A program made the position numbers and the translations under genes. A stretch of 64,000 nucleotides of DNA from the NCBI GenBank assembly GCA_002633025.1, contig NMRB01000698.1, forward strand, positions 194,261-258,260, written 5' to 3'. How positions within the stretch are numbered: position 1 is the first letter of the stretch; every line of letters starts with the position of its first letter. This stretch comes from Notospermus geniculatus (taxonomy: Eukaryota > Nemertea > Pilidiophora > Heteronemertea > Lineidae). This document shows positions 31,594-42,418 of the stretch, in pieces. The notes under the pieces are model-generated. The model saw nothing but the letters and a program-made list of their open reading frames with translations, was not told the DNA's origin and ran no database searches.

Positions 31594-32440
31594 TGGTCCT
31601 CAGACAATAATAAAAACGCTAAAAGTTGCAGAGGAAATTTACAATATTTTGGGATTTCCTCGGCTGCTCCTAATCTCAACGATGCTTCAGTGGACAAGTC
31701 TGTTTTATTGCCTGTCGGTAGACTCAGGCCCGTAAGAACCCTCCTCAAGGCCCACTTTAAGCTTTTGTATGCTGCCCTGCAAACAATAGCTAAAGGAAAA
31801 CCTTAGAGTTGAGGAAGCTTCTAGAACACGGTCCTTAGTTCTTAATCAAGCATTTTCCTCTATTCTTGTCTAACTTTGGGATTTTAGTGCAAACCCTGCG
31901 CTACCTACACTCCAATCGCTACAACGCATTACGTAATAATCGTGATTAAGAAACTTTGATGGAAAACGTCTAGTCGATGTTGTCACGGGATTCATGATTG
32001 GTGCCCTCTATTTCGCTAGGAGTTGTTAACCAATCAGAAACCCCGTTACATTAAAGAGCAGAACGTATATTTATATCCCCCTTGCTGTACGGTATCTTGC
32101 TTACAAACGCACAATTTTTGTGCAAACTAGTGAAAACCTCGGAATGATTATGTCGTCATACCATTCCAACTATTCGAGCTGTTGATCGCAAACTTCCTAT
32201 GCGCATGAGACGCGGGTCAGAGTCGTCGGTGAGATCCTATTGGTTGATTCGAGGTGTATGAATATTAATGAGCACGGCTATTAATGCGCATCGAAATGAG
32301 CAGACCTAGTTTTTTGGATGACTCACTTTTAGTGCTGTTCTCTCTTAAGAGTGACTCCATTTTTGAATAGAATATGATGGTATACACTGAAATGATAGAT
32401 GGTCGGCAATTCCACGGTCTCGGACGTGACATGTTTTCAC
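31594..32440. other. Unassigned; contains a promoter-like patch
   Basis: No exon or element was recognised. Inverted and direct CCAAT boxes (31996, 32031, 32237) and a TATA-like run at 32066-32076 are described separately. Confidence 0.4.
31996..32110 (+). promoter_or_regulatory. Candidate core promoter: CCAAT boxes plus TATA-like run
   Basis: ATTGGTG at 31997 and AACCAATCAG at 32028-32037 match NF-Y CCAAT boxes. TATATTTATAT follows at 32066-32076, the usual spacing for a CCAAT/TATA promoter on +. No coding exon can be linked to it, and the sequence is AT-rich, so this is weak. Confidence 0.22.
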
Positions 32441-33060
32441 TTATTCAGTGCTGTTTCTGCAAATTTTGGAACCACAGAAAGATGTAATACCCTGCATCAT
32501 GTCAGGCTCTTGTCCTTCTATGCCCCTGGTATGAATTAAGTTCATTGTGATTCATAATTACTGCATTGTTTGCTAGGAAGGAACCGGTAGAACTAAAAAT
32601 CCAGATGGCAGCACCAGTACAAAAGGTCCAATATCCAATGCATTTTCAATTAAAAATTAAATTTTGTTGATTTTCTTCATAGAACTCATCAAAATAGAAT
32701 AAAGGACCAGTAAAATAACATTTCTGGTGATATTTTCCCGTGTAGAGTAATTCAGGGATGAAATATTCAATAATCATTGACTTGGCAAAAGGATTTCTCA
32801 TTGCAACCATGGTGCACTTGCCTGCAGGGCCCCCTATTGGCAGGGCTTGTTATGCAGGTTCCTCATTAGTTGCGTCACGGACGTGACAACGCACAGGTCA
32901 CGTCCGTGACGCAACTACAGTGTAATTAGCAAACAGTGCACTAATTATGAACCACAACGAACTTAATTCATACCAGAGGCATAGAAGGACACAAGCCTGA
33001 CATGATGCAGGGTACTTAATGGTCCTTTGGTGCCAGGAGTTGCAGAGACCGCACTGAACA
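32441..33060. mobile_element. Long-TIR element AA
   Basis: Arms of roughly 135 bases: the left arm starts TTATTCAGTGCTGTTTCTGC and includes ATACCCTGCATCATGTCAGG and TGGTATGAATTAAGTTC. The right arm returns inverted from about 32925 to GCAGAGACCGCACTGAACA. The interior of about 350 bases has no coding frame and ends with a perfect 21-nt hairpin (32867-32917). Total length is 620 bp. Confidence 0.87.
32867..32917. repeat. Perfect 21-nt hairpin within AA
   Basis: TAGTTGCGTCACGGACGTGA(C) is followed by a 9-base loop and then its exact inverse complement. The ends start with TA, so it could be a miniature insertion inside AA or part of its centre. GTCACGTCCGTGAC-type repeats also occur near 32423 (GGACGTGAC). 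Confidence 0.88.
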
Positions 33061-33312
33061 AGTAAAAAATATCCCGAATTTTACCGTGGACTTGCCCCGG
33101 AGTACGATTTTATGCTTGAAATTTATTATTGGTTTAATCGATGTCTTAATGGTTTACAACGAGGCAAAGGAAGACGATATACCACGTGATTAAATCGGAT
33201 GACATTGGCCATAAAAAGTGAAATGGTGCACGGCACTAGCAACTGGAACAAATGTGACTGCCCTAAATCTGAATACTAGCTTGAATATTGTGTGTGTAGG
33301 TGGGTGGGGGTG
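33061..33312. other. Unassigned flank before gap
   Basis: AT-rich; it ends in a G-rich run (GTGGGTGGGGGTG) at the edge of the N gap. Nothing else was recognised. Confidence 0.4.
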
Positions 33313-33423
33313 NNNNNNNNNNNNNNNNNNNNNNNNNNNNNNNNNNNNNNNNNNNNNNNNNNNNNNNNNNNNNNNNNNNNNNNNNNNNNNNNNNNNNNNN
33401 NNNNNNNNNNNNNNNNNNNNNNN
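33313..33423. other. Assembly gap (111 N)
   Basis: Unresolved bases between a G-rich run and the left end of a family Q element. The true length is unknown. Poly-X translations through it are artefacts. Confidence 0.99.
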
Positions 33424-33684
33424 CTGGAGTAAGAAATAAAAGTGAAAAGTAAGAAGTGGGAAATTTTGGAATTTTGCGCGAATTTTTCAATTGCTCACAT
33501 TCGGGATAAAAAAATTTCGCATTTTGAGAAATTTTCTTAAAATGACATGACATTTTGTCTGAATTTTCGGGCGATGTTTCTCAAAATGGGAAAAAACATT
33601 TTCTCCCAATTTGAGAAATTGAAAAATTCGCGCAAAATTCCAAAGTTTACCACTTCTTATTTTCCACTTTTATTTCTTACGCTG
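33424..33684. mobile_element. MITE family Q, copy 1 (starts at gap)
   Basis: The left end (GGAGTAAGAAATAAAAGTG) touches the gap. The right end is CCACTTTTATTTCTTAC. The arms contain AATTTTGCGCGAATTTTTCA and TTTTGAGAAATTTTCTTAAA. The centre is ATGACATGACATTTTGTCTG. The internal palindrome generates spurious frames on both strands. Confidence 0.88.
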
Positions 33685-34192
33685 TTAAACTGTATACACG
33701 TCGACAAATGTAAGAAAATAAGCCAAGTTTTTTCTCTCGGCACTCCGGTTTTCTCCTGCTGTACGTACTTGCAAGTCGCAATCCTTGTAGATAAAGCCGC
33801 AATCCTTGTAGATAAAGCTAATAATGCCCTATCTGAACTTTGCTTCCGATTTTATTGTCAACATACCAACATCAAGGCAGAAAGTGTTAATTCGCATGTT
33901 TCCATATTTTCAAGTACGTCCTAGTATTCCGAGAACCATCAACCAAATGCTTTCGCCTCTCCGAGCAGTGCAACGGGTCACGCAATCCAAATTCGTCATC
34001 TCCGCGCGGTAATTACATGTAATTATATATAATTTTCTCTGTGTATTCCTGTGTCGTGAATCATGAAGTGCAAAAATATAGGCCGGGTGAAACATACATC
34101 ATGGTTGCTTTTGTTATGTGGTGAGAAACGGGGACAATGGAAGAGAGTGAGGGAGAAAGTTGCCAACCTTCAAAATGGCTCCACGGAAATAG
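33685..34192. other. Unassigned, no gene seen
   Basis: A short direct repeat CGCAATCCTTGTAGATAAAG occurs twice (33778-33818). Otherwise nothing was recognised. Confidence 0.45.
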
Positions 34193-34271
34193 AAGCCATT
34201 TTACATTGTGGCGTTTAAAACGCCGTCATAAAAGCCATTTCACATTGTGGCGTTTAAAACGCCGTCATAAA
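34193..34271. repeat. Two tandem 39-bp units with internal palindrome
   Basis: The unit AAGCCATTT.ACATTGTGGCG...CGTCATA is repeated twice with one substitution. Each unit holds the perfect inverted repeat GGCGTTTAAAACGCC. Confidence 0.85.
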
Positions 34272-34298
34272 AAATATAATGCGAGTATAGTTATTTAT

Positions 34299-34562
34299 AA
34301 AGGGGGTAACAAATAAAAGTGGAAAATCAGAAGCGGGAAATTTTGGCTTTTTGGCAAATTTTTCAATTTCTCAAATTCGGATAGAATTTTTTCCCATTTT
34401 GAGAAATTTTCTTAAAATGACATGATATTTTGTCTGATTTTTCGGGCGATATTTCTCAAAATGGGAAAAAATTTGACCCCAATTTGAGAAATTGAAAAAT
34501 TCGCACAAAAGTGCAAATTTTTCCCACTTCTTATTTTCCACTTTTATTTCTTACTCCCTTTA
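34299..34562. mobile_element. MITE family Q, copy 2
   Basis: Ends AAGGGGGTAACAAATAAAAG and CTTTTATTTCTTACTCCCTT, flanked by TATA on both sides. The same interior as copy 1 (GACATGATATTTTGTCTG; TTTCGGGCGATATTTCTC). Confidence 0.9.
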
Positions 34563-34779
34563 TAGTAACGTTTTAATGGGAAGATTTTTTGATAGACATT
34601 TGATCGAAAAAGCCTACACATTTTCCTTAGTTTCCTAAAATTTTATAATACTCCCTGGAAGTATGTGACAGCTTTGGAAAATGAAGGACAACTTGGGAGT
34701 TGACGATCCTCCCGTCTCTAGAGCACACGTTCTAATTACACCTTTCCCAAAAGGATCGCATAGAGCTACAAGTTCATAT

Positions 34780-35058
34780 ATGCGGACACGCCGTTAACAA
34801 CGGCTACACGGTCGTAAATCCTGTGGGAAGCCTTTTTAACCGGTTTTAGCTCTTATGTTATGGCAGAACGGGAAGTGAAACTCAACTCACGCATGCGCAG
34901 TTTCGGGATTAGGTCCCTACATGGCAACATTGGCTACACGGTCGCAAATCCCTTGGAAAGCCCTTGTTAACCGCCGTGTCCGTTATGTAATCGCAGCCTA
35001 CGGGAAGTAAAACGTAACTGCACGCATGCGCAGTTTTAGCATTAGGCCCCTACATGGC
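34780..35058. repeat. Tandem pair of E-like units, about 129 bp each
   Basis: Two direct units start GGCTACACGGTCG.AAATCC (34802 and 34932) and end AGTTT...ATTAGG.CCCTACATGGCA. The core GGCTACACGGTCGTAAATCC...AAGCC.TTGTTAACCG is related to the inverse of family E (2764, 56025). CGGACACGCCGTTAAC and its inverse bound the inner part. Confidence 0.75.
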
Positions 35059-35508
35059 AGCTCCTCGGTCTTTTTCGATGCTCTCACGTAGGCCTACATG
35101 TAAAATCAACAGGCCTATGTCGTCAAAGTCACATCATTAAACTAAGTATCAGTACAGGGCAGTCACAGTTGGTTCCAAAGTAAGGGACCATCGCAAAATT
35201 ACTTTGATGCCAACAAACGAAATCCATTTGGTTTTTCATTCCACCCCTCCCCCTTCAAAAAAGTAAATTGGGGTACACCTTGGCATCACCAATGCTTTTA
35301 CACTGCATGTAATGAGGAAACGATGTAGCATTGGCATCCAGCTTCACAGAGGCTACAAAAGTCTGCATCCAGTCTTTGGGCGACATTTGTAAAAAGGAAA
35401 CCAAGGAGAAACACAAACTATTTTGTCAAGAACTTGAAAACTCAGGGGTAAAGGATTTTGGTTCTGAGGCCCAGAACAGTTCCCAGTCAATCAAACTTTG
35501 AGACATTA
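35059..35508. other. Unassigned, no gene or element seen
   Basis: Mixed sequence; nothing was recognised on either strand. Confidence 0.4.
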
Positions 35509-35676
35509 AGGCCCGGTTGCACAAGTCATACTTAAGGTTGACTTTGTACTCAAGCTAACCTCAAAGTCGTTCTCAACCTCAAATTGTAACAGCAAATCAT
35601 ATTACATGTACTTACATGACTTAGTTGAGTTCAACCTCAGACTTAACTTTGAGCATAGCTGGTGCAAGCAGGCCTT
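35509..35676. mobile_element. MITE family K, copy 2
   Basis: Inverse orientation of the copy at 10847: ends AAGGCCCGGTTGCACAAGTC and ATAGCTGGTGCAAGCAGGCCTT. It is flanked by TTA/TTA-like bases. The interior has ACCTCAAAGTCGTTCTCAAC. Confidence 0.86.
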
Positions 35677-37343
35677 AGGAGCTGTTTGTCATCAGTCAGA
35701 AGCAAAAAAATGAGTGATGCAAAAAAAATTAAAAACTAAATGGACAACCCAAAAATTTGAACCCCCTCCCCCATAATAAATAGATTTAGTTTTGTTGACT
35801 TCAAGGTATTTTTGAGATGGTCCCTAAGTGTATGGTTGATAATTTGAAATATTTACTGTCTCCCACTGTATTTTTGCCAAATGCGCGACGAGAACGTAAT
35901 ATATGATCACTTTTTACACTTTAATCACTAGCTGTCTCTTTGAATCGTAATATTTTATGGCACCTAGGTTTACTGGACAATAATAATGCCTTTTTCTGAC
36001 GTCGTGTTACACCATGACATGCATGAAGCTGGTTGAAGTCGAATTGAATTTCAATAAAATACTTTCTTATCCACTAAAACACTCACTTAATCCATTTTTT
36101 TGTAATTTTTAGAATTTTTGATATTCTAACATTCATTATTCCCCCTCCTGGCTTATGAAAGACTGGCCTAGTTCATCAGCATGTAAGCCTGATTCCGATT
36201 GGCCACTTCGTAGTTGCACGGCTGGTACGCATCCAATGAATTTACGGCTTGGTCATGTCATTACCTAAACCTGCAGCTGATTGGTTGGATCCAAATCCTT
36301 GCTTTCAGCCTTGGGAGTGGCATATTAAATTGGTTATTTCAATCCATCATATAGACGACCTCACGTAAAGTTGGCAACGAGATTTCCATAGCCAGGAATG
36401 CACTACCTTGCAAGTACATGCAAGTACACGCAATGTACACGCAATGTACATGCAATGTACACGCAATGTACACGCATTCAAGTGATTCTTTCCAAGAAAC
36501 TCACTGTAACACGACCTCAGAAAACTAATTTTCGTGCAAATTCATGTACACTGTGTATTTCATGGGTATTTTTTCGATTTTGTGCGCCTCGGTATATTAT
36601 ACTCTCTCAAATGTGGACATTTTTTCGTTTGGTAAGACGAGATTTGACGTGCGATATTTCTGTCTTTTAACTTAAGCTGGGTTTAAATGTTACTTTACAC
36701 TAAGTTAACCTTGTTTAACGGTTTACTCTAAACTGGGTTTAGTATCTATGAGTTAATTAGTCCTCCATTAATTAGCATCTTGAATGATTATTACGGAATG
36801 AAACGAATGCTTTGAAACCGGGTAAAATATAATTTTCGGTTTTTGTTGTTTTTCACTAATTCCAATATTACACCGAACCCCTGTTTTGGGGCATTTCCGC
36901 CGAGGTGGTTTACATGTAATTCAGTAGTGGCAACACCGGTGTAGCATCTGAATTTTCCCTTGTCTGCCAGTGGTCCCCTGCAACAGACTATATTGGAATC
37001 CACAACTTGGTAATAGGGTATAATATTTACACGCACATATGAGTCAATCCGTGTTCTGAGCAATGCGGGGAAAATAGAGCGCTGACAACACTGATAAACG
37101 TTACACCTGCCCTTGTACGATTGAGTCTGACTGACAGCTGAACCTGTCCCTGCTTTGTCATCGTAAGGATCGACACGTTTCCGTTACTTGTCACAGTGCA
37201 AATACCTTTTGTTCAGTTCCGCAGTGGCTACGTGTACATATCGGGTGGGCCAAAAATTGCCCCTAAAGGAAGTAGTAATAAATTCAAAATTATGCAAACT
37301 GTGATCATATCATTTCAGACGCATATTCATGGATAATACTCAC
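35677..37343. other. Unassigned; short GTACACGCAAT tandem repeat
   Basis: At 36415-36475 about five 11-bp units (GTACACGCAAT / GTACATGCAAT) occur. CCAAT-type boxes lie at 36197, 36231 and 36279. No exon or TIR element was recognised. Confidence 0.45.
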
Positions 37344-37600
37344 AAGGGAGTAAGAAATAAAAGTGGAAAAAAAGAAGTGGGAAATACTGGAATTTTGCGC
37401 GAATTTTTCAATTTCTTAAATTGGGAGAAAAACGTTTCCCATTTTGAGAAATTTTCTTGAAATGACATGACATTTTGTCTGATTTTTCGGGCGATATTTC
37501 ACAAAAGGAAAAAATGTTCTCTCATTTGACAAATTGAAAAATTTGCGCAAAATTCCAAAATTTCCCCCTCCTTTTTTCCACTTTTATTTCTTACTCCCTT
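37344..37600. mobile_element. MITE family Q, copy 3
   Basis: Ends AAGGGAGTAAGAAATAAAAG and CTTTTATTTCTTACTCCCTT with the same interior as copies 1 and 2. This gives three copies within 4.2 kb in the same orientation. Confidence 0.9.
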
Positions 37601-37881
37601 CCACACGATGTGAACATTTCAGACCGAAATCCTAAAAGTTTTGACATGAGGATAATATCAGAGGAACAGTTTAGTCAATCCGGACACCAAAGTGGCCGTG
37701 ATTTTTTCAGTCAGGTGTGATAGAATCTAATGCCTCCGTCTCCCTGATGCCCCTTATATTGTGTGTCACAGGATTAAGGGTCTTGGTCTCTTTAGAGTCC
37801 AATTTAATGGCGCCGCTTAATCCGTATTGAATGTATTGTTGAGGGGACATCCTATACTGGGGCATAAGATTCTATTACACC

Positions 37882-38044
37882 GGTGTAATGTATGAGAATG
37901 CCCCCCGTATGACAATGTCCGCTTTATTGTTCGGCGGACACTCAAATACATCAGTGCCTCCCCCATTGTCACGTCGCGGCTTAATTCCGTCAATCTTTTG
38001 TTGGGAGGCACTGGCAAACGGGGGGCAGTGAAAAACATTACAGG
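37882..38044. mobile_element. MITE family NN, copy 1
   Basis: Ends GTGTAATGTATGAGAATGCC and the inverse GGGCAGTGAAAAACATTAC, with CCCCCCGT just inside. The interior TAATTCCGTCAATCTTTTGT is shared with the copy at 43789. Confidence 0.78.
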
Positions 38045-39388
38045 GGCATTACATTTTTTACTTGTAAATTTGATTCTGTCCTGTCAAAACTTTTTAAGAT
38101 TTAGGGCTGCAAATGCTTACCTCGGGTGGGTAATATCCTTATAAGTGCATGTCTAAAATAATACGACCTCAAAATACATAATTCTGAATCTATTGCAAAT
38201 TCTTTAAGGTCATTTTTCTGCCCAGCTGATATATTTTTGATTCCCGAAATTGAGGATATATCTAATGTGTTCCCAAATGTTTGAGGGCTGCCTACATTCG
38301 TTTATCATAGATTGTGTTTATTTACCGACGTCAGGACCTCACTGCATAGACCACTAAGACATAATACTTATTAATAACGTTTTAGGCATTTTGGCCAGAT
38401 GTGCGCAAGAGGGAATGTTCCATTTGTGGTTTTATCTGGCTGACCTAACGTCAACATAGGATTAGAGCCTAACCGATCCGATCAAAAAGGCAAATTTCGA
38501 AACGTGTGGAATTGTACATGTAAATGTATTTGAATTTTTCGGAGAATGTCCAACGCTACCATTCTGCATAATGCATCGTTGAGAAATCGGCTAACCTCTG
38601 CCTACACTCTGCAGCAAGCAGCCAGATTCCGTGTTAAACGCTTTGATTTTCTCGTGCGCCCAATCAGAAGCCTCGTTTCTTCGTCGTTCACGGACGAAAA
38701 AATATCAATGATGTCATTTTATCAAATTTTGATTGGTCAACGTCCTTACCAGGAACACGCCATGCATGTGGGTCGGTGCAAGCTTTGCCGTGATTGGTCG
38801 CTATTTTTGGAACCGGGGAAATCCGTTGAACACGGAATGTGGTTTGCTTGCGTGAAGGTCAAGGGAGGAGAAGCCGAGTCTTTACCTGAACTCAGTGAAG
38901 ATGAACGCTACACGAATGGCCGACACCCAATTTCGACTTCACACAATTCGATCAGTCACACTGACCTACGGCATAGTCACATCTAACGAAAAAAATCTGT
39001 CGTCCGAAAGACCTCATATCTCGTGCCCCCATGTCCTTGAATCTTCCCAGTGTAGGCAGCTCCTTACATCACGTAAGAAAGAGCTCAGGGTTTCGGATGA
39101 ACCCCTTATTCGCCGTCATTCTTGACATGATTAGTCATTTCCAATATGATTGTGTTTATATTTTTTGTTATCAACCCCAGACAACTAATCGCAAGGAATA
39201 AACCATCAAATCGTATACGCTGTGTACACCTCTTATATAAATAACCTACACCTCTCCAGTTCAACGTCTGTTTTTGCTGAATAGGAATTTCTCCCTAAAA
39301 TTGCACCTTTGCTTCCAGCGTACATGTATTTAAGGTCCACCTCGAGTCCGGTGGCAGGTAAAATCTTTCATGGACATGAGCAAACACC
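38045..39388. other. Unassigned; CCAAT-box cluster and a 146-codon frame
   Basis: Three CCAATCA/TGATTGG motifs lie at 38659, 38731 and 38791 within a + strand frame of 146 codons (38546-38986) that has no recognisable domain. The frame is more likely chance in a CG-containing promoter-like patch. No TIR element was seen. Confidence 0.35.
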
Positions 39389-39947
39389 AGGGCCCATATT
39401 CATAAAAGCGTGCTACTCTTCATTCCACATCCGAGCGGCGCGAGGTTTTCAGCCGATATCTCCGCATCGGCTGGGTCAAAATTGACATACCATACATCAA
39501 TTGACTTGTCTTTCTTGTCAGTATCCTTCTGCTATCTTCATTTTTCGCGTAAGGCCGACATAACGGATCCCTTTCTCAAAACCCATTTCATTTCGCCATG
39601 GTGTTCAGTGCAGTTTACACGTGCGCGATGCATTGCGTCATTTCAAAATAGCCGCCATTTCGTCCGTAAATACGAACTGTGATTGGTGAAAGAACGTTTT
39701 TCTGTCACATTTTTGGGGGAAAATGACAACGATGATGGCTGTAGCGGCAAAAAAGATGAATCGATTGACGTATGTTTCGTCAAATTTGACCCAGTCACTG
39801 CGGAGCTGTCGTTCAAAAACCTCACGCCACTCGAAAGTGGAATGGAGAGTAGGCCGCTTAGTTACTTGCTAAAGTGCCCAGTTTGTACAGACCATGTACA
39901 CAACAAGCGACCAACTAAGGTAGTAAGGTTTTATGAATATTGGCCCA
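39389..39947. mobile_element. MITE family BB, copy 3, carrying nested CC
   Basis: Host ends GGGCCCATATTCATAAAAGC and TTTTATGAATATTGGCCC. The host interior resumes after the insert with CGCTTAGTTACTTGCTAAAG and CCCAGTTTGTACAGACCATG, matching the uninterrupted copies at 22379 and 25964. Confidence 0.9.
39413..39852. mobile_element. Long-TIR element CC, nested in BB copy 3
   Basis: TIRs of roughly 90 bases: CTACTCTTCATTCCACATCC on the left and the inverse of GTGGAATGGAGAGTAG on the right. They continue through GGCG.GAGGTTTT and CTGGGTCAAA.TTGAC. It is about 440 bp; frames of about 90 codons inside it have no recognisable domain. Confidence 0.88.
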
Positions 39948-40662
39948 GTTTGTCAAGAACTCGGTAATAGTATTACGCCCCTGGTGGTGAAAAATGGTAC
40001 TACAACCTGATACTTGATCCACATGTGTCACGCTTGCTAAGAACAAGCGAAAATTATTAAGTGACTGCATGCTGTTGTAACAGGAAGAGCGTCCCCTCTA
40101 AAATGTCCCACTCAATTGAACAATGAGGAGTTTGGGGTGAATGGCTGATAATCGTCATTTTTTGTCGTAGATATCTTTTAAAACACATTTGTGAATTTTA
40201 TTACCAGAACCATTTTTGCGGATCAACTTAAAGGATTTAAGGATCAATTTTCCTAGTTCTTCAATAGCCCAAATTCTACACAAGTTCGCGAAAAAACACT
40301 CCTAGTCGTCAGTCCTCGCAGGCTATAAGTCCACAAAATCGGCGGTGTAACAGTGAAGAGTGTCCCCTATAAAAGTGTCCGCTTCTATTGTTCCATGAGG
40401 GATTAAGGTGCATGGCTATGGAAACCAATCACCAGGGATGAGAATAGACAATCGGATCTTTTGTTCCTAGGACAGTTTCTCTAGGGACATTCTTTCCTGT
40501 CACACCTGTTCAGCAACTCCAATGCTAGCCCTCCCTTTTAGAGGGTGAAGCCAATGCTCCAATCATTGTACTCGCATTCAGCAGAGAAAGAGGCGATTTT
40601 TTTCAAACGTAGATATTTATTGCAAGCAGCAAAGAACGGGTGGTTGGGTCAGTTGGTTTACC
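39948..40662. other. Unassigned, no gene or element seen
   Basis: Two similar patches, GAGCGTCCCCTCTAAAATGT (40087) and GAGTGTCCCCTATAAAAGTG (40357), suggest an old duplication. Nothing else was recognised. Confidence 0.4.
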
Positions 40663-40853
40663 TTAAAGCGAATCGATAGCGGATTTTGTTTACATTTGGC
40701 TGGTGTTTGTAAACACAAAATTCAGCCAATCAAAATGCACGAAAATTTCTTTGTTGACATTCTGGAGAAGTTTGTTTACATTTTTTGCTGAAAATTCGTC
40801 CCCTTTCAAATTCTACTTCTAAATCAATTTTTTTCGCTTTCGATTCGCTTTAA
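40663..40853. mobile_element. TTAA-class MITE family Z
   Basis: TTAA sits at both ends outside AGCGAATCGATAGCG and the inverse CGCTTTCGATTCGCT. An internal short inverted pair TTTACATTTGGCTG...CAGCCAATC is present. It ends 23 bases before element S. Confidence 0.87.
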
Positions 40854-40876
40854 CTGCCTCTGTAAAATTCTGTTTT

Positions 40877-41228
40877 TTAAAGGGAGACTGCACTCATTGT
40901 AAACTTTTGAATTTTTATCAATCCATGGAGACTATTGCCATGAGTTGTGATGTCACTAGTGTCAATAGGCGGAAGACCTTCATAGTAGTGACCTAATACT
41001 GTGACTGCTAGGCCTATTGGTTGTGCCTTCATAAATATGCATTGACCACATATGACATCACATGTGCTGTGCAGTGGTCCCGTGGAATGCAGTAACCATG
41101 CTTCAAATGAGTTTGCTGATTAAAACAAAATTACATGTTGCAGGTATCAATGAATTTGAATGTACATGTAGATGTATTAAGGATATTTCAAAAATTCAAA
41201 ATTTTACTGAAATGTAGTCTCCCTTTAA
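40877..41228. mobile_element. TTAA-class MITE family S, copy 1
   Basis: TTAA at both ends. The TIRs are AGGGAGACTGCACTCATTGT and the inverse ...GTAGTCTCCCT, with subterminal TTTTGAATTTTTATC and its inverse. The centre TTCATAAATATGCATTGACC is shared with the copy at 59733. It is 352 bp. Confidence 0.9.
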
Positions 41229-41555
41229 TCGAACCTTCCTCCGTTCAAATAACTTACGATTTATTCATGATTTATCAAAGAGCAGAATATCTCTTGCCAG
41301 TCAGAATTGCCTCATATTTTATTTCCCAACGATGTGGAATTGCAAAATAGACGGCTGCATGGGATGCAGCGTGGTTGTAAAATTTTATCAGGACTTTTGT
41401 CTGTGATGACTCTTTGAACGCAACTAGTGGATTCAGTTCACCTTTTAATATCTCGACCTCAAATGCACCAAATGACGGGATGTTTTGTACCCAGTTTTCA
41501 ATCCAACCAATTTTTGAAAGGCTTAACACAAAAGCCAGGCTTAGCAAAAAAGCCA
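41229..41555. other. Unassigned, no gene or element seen
   Basis: A 119-codon frame on - (41275-41634) runs into element Y and has no recognisable domain. Confidence 0.4.
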
Positions 41556-41803
41556 GGAATCCACCACTATTGATTTTCAAGCTGATTTTGCGTTGCGACT
41601 TGCTTTGCAACTGGGTTGCGTTGCAACTGGGCACTCGATTGCCGTAGTGGACTCGCTAGACGTGATTTCCACCAATGGCGAAGATGCCGTCAATTTCGGT
41701 CGGCGATCGGTCTGCGACCGGTATCAGTTCCTTGCGATCGTATTCAATCGCAGGTAGCAGGTTGCAAAGCACGTCGCAACGCAGAAAATCAACAGTGGAT
41801 TCC
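41556..41803. mobile_element. MITE family Y, copy 3
   Basis: Complete element: GGAATCCACCACTATTGATT at the left and GAAAATCAACAGTGGATTCC at the right. The interior is colinear with copy 2 (GTGGACTCGCTAGACGTGAT; CAGTTCCTTGCGATCGTATT). A duplicated TTGCAACTGGG is present as in copy 1. Confidence 0.88.
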
Positions 41804-42226
41804 TTGCTTCAGCTGCACCCTTCTTATGAATGTCGACCATCTAAGCTTTCTCAACTAACATAGATGATTACTGTTGTATAGACATTGACACTTTTTTCAA
41901 ATTCGAGCGTGATTTTTTAGGCTAGGATACTGAGTCCAGCGAAAGTAGTGAATTATGCCGCGAAGTGAAAAGTATTTTCAATAGCAACATGGGTCAAAAT
42001 ATCCCGCGCATTAACACAGTGTTGCAGGTAATATTGAGTCCGGTGGTTTATTTTCTACAGAAACTACGATGGAGCCGATTACTTTCGCAGACCTCCTCGT
42101 ACACTCGTGGACAAAAATATTAGGGCATTTTAAAAATTCTAAGTCATTTTCCTCTTATGCCTTCCTTTTGTCTCTAACCACTAATTATTTTTCTTATTAA
42201 TCAGAACATTTTTACCTTGGGTTATA

Positions 42227-42348
42227 TGGGCCCGTATTCTGGAACGTTCCTTAACGTTAAGGTCGACCTTAAGTCTATTGTAAAACCATCAAGAACAATA
42301 GATTTAAGGTGGACCTTAATGTTAAGGAACGTTCTAGAATACGGCCCA
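42227..42348. mobile_element. MITE family U (GGGCC-end class), nested in T copy 1
   Basis: A 122-bp palindrome with ends TGGGCCCGTATTCTGGAACG and CGTTCTAGAATACGGCCCA. The arms hold TTCCTTAACGTTAAGGTCGA. The host GGTTATA...TAATCCCC is continuous (GGTTATATAACCCC) in T copy 2. Confidence 0.9.
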
Positions 42349-42418
42349 TAATCCCCTCTTATTGTCCATACAAACGTTTACAGACAACGGGTTGCTGATC
42401 CATGGGCAACAAAGATAA

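Noticed and set aside
33218-33553. Frames on both strands spanning the N gap
   Set aside because: Their translation is mostly undefined residues; they are gap artefacts.
38546-38986. 146-codon open frame on +
   Set aside because: No motif or family resemblance. It overlaps a CCAAT-rich patch, and nothing shows coding constraint.
39683-39967. 94-codon frame on + inside element CC
   Set aside because: It runs across the CC/BB boundary, so it cannot be an ancestral gene of either element.
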